The translations under genes and the position numbers were made by a program. Source: Candidatus Babelota bacterium (lineage in GTDB: Bacteria; Babelota; Babeliae; Babelales; Babelaceae). Taken from it: a stretch of DNA of 5,028 nt. The DNA is taken from NCBI GenBank assembly GCA_003174035.1, contig PRDV01000089.1, positions 1-5,028 on the forward strand, given 5' to 3'. Positions within the stretch are counted from its first letter, which is position 1. Each line of letters starts with the position of its first letter. The notes beneath the pieces were generated by a model that was given only the letters and a program-made list of their open reading frames with translations, made no database searches and had not been told where the DNA came from. Positions 1 to 5,028 of the stretch are shown here, one piece after another.

Positions 1-1326
1 GAGCTTCCTTTAAAAAAAGCTTATGAAGGTGACGGTATTCTCATCAATAGTGGTCCATTTAATGGCCTTGAAGTATTTACTCAAGCAAAAGAAGCTATAG
101 TGCAACACCTAATAAAAGAAGGTAAAGCAATGCACAAAGTTGCCTATAAGCTTCGTGACTGGGTGTTCTCGCGCCAACGCTATTGGGGCGAACCGATACC
201 GCTTATTCATTGTATTGATGATGGCATTGTTCCGGTTCCCGAATCAGATTTGCCTGTTATGTTGCCCTACGTGGAAAAGTACCAGCCAATAGGCACCGGC
301 GAATCTCCATTGGCCTCTCTTGACTGGGTGAATGTCACCTGCCCTCAGTGTGGCGGTCCCGCAAAGAGAGAAACAAATACCATGCCGCAATGGGCCGGAT
401 CTTGTTGGTATTTTTTGCGCTACCCTAATCCCCATTTATTCAATAAGCCTTTTGATGAGAAAGATCTTGAATATTGGTTGCCGGTTGATCTTTACGTAGG
501 AGGCATAGAACATGCCATATTGCATCTTTTGTATGCTCGTTTTTACGTAAAAGTTCTTTTCGATCTTGGCTTCCTTCCTTTTGATGAGCCTTTTTTGCAT
601 CTGTTTAATCAAGGAATGGTCACTAAATATTCTTCTGCTTCGGGCCTTGTTGAAAAAATGTCCAAGTCAAAGGGCAATGTAGTGAATCCTGATGAGATTG
701 TACAGCAATACGGGTCGGATGTATTGCGCATGTATATCCTTTTCATGGGACCACCAGAGCTTGATTGCGAATGGCAGGATAGTGGCCTTGAAGGCATTAA
801 ACGCTTTTTGCTCAGACTCTGGAACTATCTTATAAAACCGGAGACCATGGTAGCCCATGATCGTGAAGATAGTGCCGCAAAAAAACGAGTGCATCTTCTC
901 ATCAAAACTTTCCAAGAAAGGATTGACCACTTTAAGCCTAATACGGCCATATCTGCGTTTATGGAGTTCTCCCATGATGCAGTAAACAATAGCATGCGAT
1001 TGAGTCCTGAAAGCATAGAAATGCTCTGCGTTCTTCTTTCTTCAATGGCTCCCCATATGGCAAGTGAACTCATCGAGCGTCTTCTGAATAAATCACTCGA
1101 ACAATGCACCTGGCCTACGCATGATCCACAACTTACTATTCAGGATATGGTTACGATGGCTATCCAGGTAAATGGCAAACTACGAGGGACCATTGATGTT
1201 GCTGTAGATGATCCAGAAGAAACGGTCATGCATCAAGCAATACATGCCATACCTACCTGGCTTGAAAATAAAGACGTAAAGAAAGTTATTTTTGTACCGA
1301 ATCGGTTGATCAACTTTCTCGTGTGA
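1..1326 (+). CDS. leuS: Leucyl-tRNA synthetase, C-terminal half (5'-partial)
   Basis: Class I aminoacyl-tRNA synthetase that attaches leucine to tRNA-Leu in the cytoplasm. The reading frame is open from base 1 to TGA at 1324-1326 and gives 441 residues, roughly half of a typical bacterial LeuRS of about 800-860; the HIGH motif and most of the CP1 editing domain lie off the left edge. Residues 1-30 are the end of the editing domain (NSGPFNGL) and its return to the catalytic core (RDWVFSRQRYWG). Residues 70-117 form the zinc-type module, with C71, C114 and C117. Core motifs follow: WLPVDLYVGGIEHAILHLLY near 159-178 and KMSKS at 219-223 (bases 655-669). Only about a dozen residues separate QGMV from KMSKS, so the LeuRS-specific insertion is very short, unlike that of E. 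coli. The helical anticodon-binding domain covers about 260-375, and the C-terminal tRNA-binding domain contains QVNGKLRG (389-396) and ends VIFVPNRLINFLV, a normal terminus. No frameshift is seen. The 3' end overlaps the convergent gene by 17 bp. Confidence 0.98.
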   Translation, partial: ELPLKKAYEGDGILINSGPFNGLEVFTQAKEAIVQHLIKEGKAMHKVAYKLRDWVFSRQRYWGEPIPLIHCIDDGIVPVPESDLPVMLPYVEKYQPIGTGESPLASLDWVNVTCPQCGGPAKRETNTMPQWAGSCWYFLRYPNPHLFNKPFDEKDLEYWLPVDLYVGGIEHAILHLLYARFYVKVLFDLGFLPFDEPFLHLFNQGMVTKYSSASGLVEKMSKSKGNVVNPDEIVQQYGSDVLRMYILFMGPPELDCEWQDSGLEGIKRFLLRLWNYLIKPETMVAHDREDSAAKKRVHLLIKTFQERIDHFKPNTAISAFMEFSHDAVNNSMRLSPESIEMLCVLLSSMAPHMASELIERLLNKSLEQCTWPTHDPQLTIQDMVTMAIQVNGKLRGTIDVAVDDPEETVMHQAIHAIPTWLENKDVKKVIFVPNRLINFLV

Positions 1327-2995
1327 TTTTTTCTCCATTCGATTTTACGTATATTTTTTTGCCCTGAAATGCAATACCGTACTCTCGTATTTGAGAAATC
1401 CCTTTTGCATGAAGCTCTTGGGCATATCTTTTTTCTTGGATCTGATCCAACGCTCTTTGAGCGGCGATTTCAAGTGTCTCACCTTGGCGTACAATTTTAA
1501 ACTCCATGATGATGGCTGGCAAATCCGCTTTTTTAGGAATAATCATAATATCATAGCGGCCCAAACCGCTTTCTCTGTTCGATTTAATCTCATAACGATC
1601 ACTTAATGCTACTACAAGGCCCAAAACAAAAAGATGATAGCTTTTTTCAGGCTCATTACTCGGCAAATCATAAACACTCATGCTGTTGAGGACGAAACTA
1701 GCGAGAAGTTTTTCAAATATATCGGTCTCTCCCTCTATTATCGCACGAAGCAAGTTCTCAACCTGTCCGCCCAGCACTGATTCCTGAAAGATATTTTTCA
1801 ACATATCAGTATAGAGATAACGAATTTCTGTATTAGGGATAATAAGAGAACATATCACCTTACCTTCTTTTAGCTCATAGCTGCTACTGGTCAAATACCC
1901 AGTAAATAATAACAGGCTCCAAACGAGTTCTGATCTATACTCTAGATCGGGAAAAATTATTGTTTCTTCAATCGTATGCTCAACAGGAACACCATTAAGT
2001 ACGAGCTCAAGATCTGATTTTATATCCATAGGAGCACGAGCAATCAACTTTTTTACCAACACATTATCACTTGTATTGGCCCAATACATTCTTAAAGCGC
2101 CTTGTGCCTGCACGCATTTCAAAGCAGACCAAGGATTATATATTTTATCAATCATGCCGAAGGTATACCCATCGTACCACTCTTTTATTGCCGTTGCTTC
2201 ATCCTCCAAACCATAATACTTAAGAAGCTCTTGAACTTCGTTGTGGGTAAAACCAAATAAATCGGCCATCGGTGCATGCGTTAAATTAATGACATCAAGA
2301 TTATTAAGATCCGTAAAGATGCCTGCCTTAGCAAGAGTTAAAATGCCGGTTAACACACTCTTTTCCAGGATAGTGCTATCTTTTAAGACGGCTGTTAATA
2401 ACGTCTTTAGAAAATCGATTGCTTGGTGATAATATCCATGTACATATGCCGATTGTACCGGTACATCATATTCATCGATGAGTACAATAACTTTTTTATT
2501 ATAATGTCTGGAGAGCAGTTCCGCTAAAAATTGGAGACTATGCTTTAAATCAACTATCGAAGCTTCTCTATCTTGGATTTTTTGAAAAAGCTTTTTTTCT
2601 GATGGCCGCAATGATTCACTAGAAAGAAGGTATATATGCCTATCAAATTCTTGCGCTATTATTAACGCGAACGTATCATAGCAAAGCTCCCAGGTTGTCT
2701 CCTTGATACTTTTGAAACTCAATGAAATAACAGGAAACTGCCCCATAAGCTGATAATCCGGTTCATTTCGAATCGCCGTAGTTGCAAAAAGGTGCTCATT
2801 TCCTGACTCACTTTTTTCAAAAAAATACCGCAACATCGATAAATTAAGGGTTTTTCCAAACCGGCGTGGTCTCGTTATAAGTATAACCTCACCGTGGCGC
2901 AGCACTTCTTTAACAAGAAGTGTCTTATCAACATAGTAGTACCCGCCTTCAACAATCTTTTTATAATCGCTAACACCGATAGGGACTAATTTCAT
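1310..2995 (-). CDS. AAA-ATPase-like protein with C-terminal PD-(D/E)XK nuclease-like domain (DUF1703 type)
   Basis: A 561-residue protein with the standard two-part architecture and normal length of the AAA-ATPase_like (PF09820) plus DUF1703 (PF08011) family. It opens MKLVPIGVSDYKKIVEGGYYYVDKT (residues 1-25), the family N-terminus. A Walker A-like RPRRFGKT is at 42-49, where R replaces the first glycine of the usual P-loop as is usual in this family, and Walker B VIVLIDEYD is at 169-177. Further family motifs are TGI/NNLDV (216-235), FGFT..EV (247-254), YDGYTFG (274-280) and YNPWS (286-290). The nuclease-like core comprises SNRESGLGRYDIMI with D482, EFK with E498 and K500, and Q518/K522/Y524 in the following helix, so the metal-binding D...ExK set looks intact. 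No signal peptide is present with this start, so it is probably cytoplasmic. ATP binding and DNA cleavage are family predictions; the biological role is unknown. The ATG at 2995 is chosen because it matches the family start and has AAGGAG four bases upstream. The last dozen residues run past the usual family end and overlap leuS. Confidence 0.95.
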   Translation of the reverse strand: MKLVPIGVSDYKKIVEGGYYYVDKTLLVKEVLRHGEVILITRPRRFGKTLNLSMLRYFFEKSESGNEHLFATTAIRNEPDYQLMGQFPVISLSFKSIKETTWELCYDTFALIIAQEFDRHIYLLSSESLRPSEKKLFQKIQDREASIVDLKHSLQFLAELLSRHYNKKVIVLIDEYDVPVQSAYVHGYYHQAIDFLKTLLTAVLKDSTILEKSVLTGILTLAKAGIFTDLNNLDVINLTHAPMADLFGFTHNEVQELLKYYGLEDEATAIKEWYDGYTFGMIDKIYNPWSALKCVQAQGALRMYWANTSDNVLVKKLIARAPMDIKSDLELVLNGVPVEHTIEETIIFPDLEYRSELVWSLLLFTGYLTSSSYELKEGKVICSLIIPNTEIRYLYTDMLKNIFQESVLGGQVENLLRAIIEGETDIFEKLLASFVLNSMSVYDLPSNEPEKSYHLFVLGLVVALSDRYEIKSNRESGLGRYDIMIIPKKADLPAIIMEFKIVRQGETLEIAAQRALDQIQEKRYAQELHAKGISQIREYGIAFQGKKIYVKSNGEKITRES

Positions 2996-2999
2996 GCAA

Positions 3000-3005
3000 C
3001 TCCTT
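3000..3005 (-). promoter_or_regulatory. Shine-Dalgarno AAGGAG of the AAA-ATPase-like gene
   Basis: On the - strand the sequence reads AAGGAG, then TTGC, then ATG. This is a six-base match to the anti-SD complement with a rather short four-base spacer. It decides the start codon in favour of the ATG at 2995 over an in-frame TTG at 3052, which would add 19 mostly hydrophobic residues and has no SD. Confidence 0.75.
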
Positions 3006-3051
3006 GAGCTTATGAAAGTAGAATAGCATATGAGCAACAATAAGCATAGCA

Positions 3052-3080
3052 AATCTAGTATCTAGACTTTCATTTGCCAA
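3052..3080 (-). promoter_or_regulatory. Candidate sigma70-type promoter for the AAA-ATPase-like gene
   Basis: On the - strand TTGGCA (bases 3080-3075, 5 of 6 against TTGACA) is followed after exactly 17 bases by TAGATT (bases 3057-3052, 4 of 6 against TATAAT). Transcription would start near 3045 and give a leader of about 50 nt ending in the strong SD. The spacer and -10 contain the 13-bp palindrome at 3054-3066. This was found by eye; AT-rich DNA yields such matches by chance, so it is a candidate only. Confidence 0.35.
3054..3066. repeat. 13-bp inverted repeat TCTAG-TAT-CTAGA inside the candidate promoter
   Basis: Two 5-bp arms (TCTAG and CTAGA) flank a 3-base centre. The site lies across the -10/spacer of the candidate promoter for the ATPase gene, a place where an operator could sit. 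Its sequence is directly seen; the operator role is inference. It is short enough to be chance. Confidence 0.3.
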
Positions 3081-3254
3081 AACAGGTCGGCAATAAACGT
3101 GCTCACTCTACAAACTGCAAATCGGCGTGAGAAACGGCCTAAAAAGCCTTCCTCCAAAAGTTAGTTGAACGTAAGCTCTTAAGCAGTAAGTTAAAAAATC
3201 TCAGAATATTTGTTCTGCCCATTAATACCAATGTCAGAAAATTCATTTTCCAAC

Positions 3255-3286
3255 TTGACAATTTAAATATTTCGTGTTTAACTAAT
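3255..3286 (+). promoter_or_regulatory. Candidate promoter upstream of the F-box-like gene
   Basis: A perfect -35 hexamer TTGACA lies at 3255-3260. The -10 is uncertain: TTTAAC at 3277-3282 (4 of 6, 16-bp spacing) or ACTAAT at 3281-3286 (4 of 6, 20-bp spacing). Initiation near 3290 would leave a leader of about 140 nt before the ATG at 3431. The possible -10 overlaps or abuts the left arm of the inverted repeat at 3266-3278, so the hairpin or a bound protein could affect initiation. Isolated TACAAT hexamers at 3373-3378 and 3409-3414 have no acceptable -35 at normal spacing. Confidence 0.3.
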
Positions 3287-3312
3287 CTTTGAAAAAACCA
3301 ACATGAAATATT
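3266..3312. repeat. Inverted repeat with 13-bp arms and 21-base loop
   Basis: Arm 3266-3278 (AATATTTCGTGTT) and arm 3300-3312 (AACATGAAATATT) are complementary at 12 of 13 positions, and the remaining pair would be G-U if transcribed rightward. It is AT-rich and not followed by a T-run, so it does not look like an intrinsic terminator. It lies just downstream of the TTGACA at 3255 and upstream of the F-box-like gene, which suits an operator or a structured 5' leader. Function is inference. Confidence 0.5.
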
Positions 3313-3416
3313 CATACGCTCAACGTAAAATATTTGAACTTTTTACCGAACAACCTTGATTAAATCAGTAAATACAATAACTTGTATCTTGGCGATTAAT
3401 TGATCATCTACAATTT

Positions 3417-3422
3417 AGAAAG
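3417..3422 (+). promoter_or_regulatory. Weak ribosome-binding site AGAAAG of the F-box-like gene
   Basis: The purine-rich AGAAAG ends eight bases before the ATG at 3431. The match to a Shine-Dalgarno is poor, in contrast to the AAGGAG of the divergent gene. The start is still well fixed: an in-frame TAG at 3416-3418 excludes any upstream start, and the first 25 codons encode a signal peptide. Confidence 0.35.
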
Positions 3423-3430
3423 CTACAAAC

Positions 3431-5028
3431 ATGGCACTCTATAACTCCACATTAAAATTTTTCTTAATCTGTTGCCTCGCAAGTATAGCAAAACCGGTCA
3501 TCGCAATGGATCTTATGAATCTACCTAAGGAACTGGTTGGTGAGGTCATGTCCACTCTTGCAAAAACGGTAGGCACTATTGAGCTCATTAATGAAGAAGA
3601 TATGCCAGTCATCATTAACTATGTAAAGGCACTATCCCTTACCAGCAAAAATCTCCACGCAAACGTAAATTCCATTACCGCAATGCAGATGCTTATCGCT
3701 GCTATTTCGAAGCGCTTTAACGTAGACCAATGGGTTGCATTATCTGCGATCAATTTTCCGGGCGCACGAGAATTAATGAGAATTAACCTGAAAAAAACTG
3801 GCGAAGACACAGTTTTCAAAGCAGTGCAACGAATTTTCGAGATTGCAGATGAGCTTCAAGCAGAATTCGAACCGTTAGGGCTTTTGATTAGCGATGGCCA
3901 AAAATCGTGGGGACAATTCGATCCCAACGCCACACAAACAACGCAAGGCCTTTTTTTAGCGCTAGCGTTTAATAACTTGCCAGTACTTTACACCCCTTGG
4001 GGAATGGTTACATTATTTGATCAACCTGAAACCTTTGAAGGAACTGAGCAAGCTTATAAGAATTTAGTACATGCATTTAACCAAGAATTTTTCAAACGGT
4101 TTAAGGTGGCATTTGTTCCAAGCACGGGAGAGAACATTCATTGTCATCAGCTTATACCACATTTAAAAGAGCTCTTGATTGCAGGTCAATGCAAGGGTAC
4201 AAACAGTTCAAAAACATTAACGCCGGAAGAAGTTGCTGCCCGAGCTGGAACTGAAAATGTCATTTGGTCTGGATCCGGTACCACCGACTACGCATTACTT
4301 GAAGTTGATGGATTGTCTTTGCCAAAACCTCAGAGGGAAGAGTCACAAAAGTTTAGATCTTCTAAAGTTACCTACATGCTATGGAATATTTTAGCCGAGC
4401 AGCATAATCCGAAAGCGATAATCACGGTACCAAAAGAGGAACCCTCCGCTGAACTGCCTCAAGCAAAAAAAATACCGAATCTCATGACTTCTATTCAACA
4501 AGTACCAGTTGTTTGCATTAAGTTACTTGCTAAACTTGATGGTCAACCAATTTTCGAAGAAAAAACACTCCACGGAGGATTCAAATACAAAGTATTACCA
4601 CCAACAAACTTTGATGACTGTCGTCTCCTCACTTTGCTCTGCAATAAAAACATCATACCCGACCGCTCAGAAGAACTAACAGAAACAATAAGCGGTAGAT
4701 ATCTCGAAATCATATCTGAACCTGAACGTAGTCCCTTCCTAGATAAAATAAGTAATGGTTGTGATTATGGATTGATCGAAATAATCTCTGATAGGCTGAC
4801 TCCCCGACCATTACAAGCTTTACAGATTAATTTTGAAGAATTAATCGACAGCCTACAATTAGGCTGGACACATTCAAAACTACGTGATAATCCTACTATC
4901 TTTCATAAAAAATCCGAAGAAGAATGGTTTCTCTTGATTAAGGATAATTGCATAAGAGATGAAGTTAACATTCTTAAAGCGATAGCACGTGTTCTTGATA
5001 TAGATACTTATATTACTGGTGGAGATAA
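3431..5028 (+). CDS. Exported F-box-like domain protein of unknown function (3'-partial)
   Basis: The frame is open from ATG 3431 to the right edge, giving 532 complete codons with no stop, so the C-terminus is missing. Residues 1-25 look like a Sec signal peptide: K9, a hydrophobic core FFLICCLASIA (10-20), and a VIA|M cleavage site after A25. There is no proper lipobox. Residues 26-78 resemble an F-box: MDLMNLPKELVGEVMSTL, then after an acidic stretch VKALSLTSKNLHANV, matching the L-P-x-E-L ... L-x-x-L-S-x-x-S-K pattern. In eukaryotes F-boxes bind Skp1 in SCF ubiquitin ligases; whether this one does is inference. The remainder (about 80-532) matches no family I know. A region rich in hydrophobic and aromatic residues (150-250) is followed by a Pro/Glu/Lys-rich linker at 334-350 that probably separates two globular parts. 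The second part has two LEIIS-like segments 24 residues apart (425-429, 449-453) and a helical end (496-527). I see no ankyrin, leucine-rich or other clear substrate-binding repeats. Candidate secreted host-interaction protein. Confidence 0.85.
   Translation, partial: MALYNSTLKFFLICCLASIAKPVIAMDLMNLPKELVGEVMSTLAKTVGTIELINEEDMPVIINYVKALSLTSKNLHANVNSITAMQMLIAAISKRFNVDQWVALSAINFPGARELMRINLKKTGEDTVFKAVQRIFEIADELQAEFEPLGLLISDGQKSWGQFDPNATQTTQGLFLALAFNNLPVLYTPWGMVTLFDQPETFEGTEQAYKNLVHAFNQEFFKRFKVAFVPSTGENIHCHQLIPHLKELLIAGQCKGTNSSKTLTPEEVAARAGTENVIWSGSGTTDYALLEVDGLSLPKPQREESQKFRSSKVTYMLWNILAEQHNPKAIITVPKEEPSAELPQAKKIPNLMTSIQQVPVVCIKLLAKLDGQPIFEEKTLHGGFKYKVLPPTNFDDCRLLTLLCNKNIIPDRSEELTETISGRYLEIISEPERSPFLDKISNGCDYGLIEIISDRLTPRPLQALQINFEELIDSLQLGWTHSKLRDNPTIFHKKSEEEWFLLIKDNCIRDEVNILKAIARVLDIDTYITGGD

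Larger units (their letters stand above)
2996..3430. other. Divergent intergenic region, 435 bp, no gene seen
   Basis: This lies between the start codons of the ATPase gene (leftward) and the F-box-like gene (rightward), so it should carry both promoters. I see no tRNA cloverleaf, no convincing coding frame and no insertion-sequence ends. It contains the SD and candidate promoter of the ATPase gene near its left end, several short inverted repeats (TTGCC/GGCAA at 3074-3078/3089-3093, CAGAA/TTCTG at 3202-3206/3213-3217, GAAAA/TTTTC at 3237-3241/3246-3250), a consensus TTGACA at 3255-3260, and a 13-bp-arm repeat at 3266-3312. Between about 3095 and 3200 I see nothing specific. Confidence 0.7.

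Noticed and set aside
667..1109. Antisense open frames of about 100 codons within leuS
   Set aside because: They are shadows of a strongly conserved coding sequence. Their translations show no recognisable motif and the starts lack ribosome-binding sites.
1296..1314. ACCGA-A-TCGGT and the palindrome GTTGATCAAC at the leuS 3' end, with a T-run at 1327-1332
   Set aside because: The arms are too short or have no room for a loop, and the T-run does not follow a stem directly. Not acceptable as an intrinsic terminator in either direction.
2996..3052. In-frame TTG at 3052 that would extend the ATPase-like protein by 19 residues starting MLCLLLLICYSTF, resembling a signal or membrane segment
   Set aside because: There is no Shine-Dalgarno before it, it abuts the candidate -10, and the family normally starts at the downstream ATG, which has AAGGAG just upstream. 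The hydrophobic run is most likely untranslated leader.
3130..3160. GGAGG-containing stretch on the - strand that looks like a Shine-Dalgarno
   Set aside because: No start codon follows at a usable distance and no open frame is associated with it.
3303..3359. Small + strand frame of 18 codons starting ATGAAATATTCA in the intergenic region
   Set aside because: There is no convincing ribosome-binding site, it is very short, and its start lies inside the right arm of the inverted repeat. Nothing supports translation.
3473..3490. Possible lipobox around C14/C15 of the F-box-like protein
   Set aside because: The residues before the cysteines (F-L-I) do not give the required small residue at -1, and the cysteines lie inside the hydrophobic core. 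A VIA|M signal peptidase I site fits better.
5026..5028. TAA as the last three bases, which could look like the stop of the right-hand gene
   Set aside because: It is out of frame: the gene reads ...GGT GGA GAT AA, so the coding sequence continues beyond the window.

Overview
The window holds the 3' half of a housekeeping gene and two accessory genes. In order they are the C-terminal half of leucyl-tRNA synthetase (leuS, + strand, cut by the left edge), a complete AAA-ATPase-like / PD-(D/E)XK protein on the - strand (1310-2995), a 435-bp divergent intergenic region, and a large + strand gene (from 3431) that is still open at the right edge. The last gene encodes a protein with a signal peptide followed at once by an F-box-like segment.

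Organism (inference): base composition is AT-leaning. A housekeeping gene sits beside two accessory genes of kinds I associate with intracellular bacteria of protists. AAA-ATPase-like/DUF1703 proteins are often multicopy in such genomes. The arrangement 'signal peptide, then MDL..LPKEL' recalls the exported F-box-like proteins of Candidatus Dependentiae (TM6, Babela-like), my best guess. Other amoeba or protist symbionts (Chlamydiae-like, Rickettsiales, Cardinium-like) are not excluded. The leuS fragment is bacterial in type and has a very short insertion before KMSKS.

Layout: leuS and the ATPase gene converge and overlap by 17 bp (1310-1326), so neither has its own intergenic terminator. The ATPase gene and the F-box-like gene diverge from 2996-3430, which carries a strong Shine-Dalgarno and a plausible promoter for the ATPase gene. 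It also holds a consensus -35 hexamer upstream of the F-box-like gene and several short inverted repeats, the longest with 13-bp arms. No RNA gene, CRISPR array, insertion sequence or attachment site is visible.

The three genes do not form an operon and show no obvious common pathway. LeuS charges tRNA-Leu. The ATPase/nuclease-like protein is cytoplasmic, with no biochemically assigned role that I can name with confidence. The F-box-like protein is predicted to leave the cytoplasm and is the best candidate for a host-directed factor. Most of its length matches no family I recognise, so it is the most promising undescribed item here.
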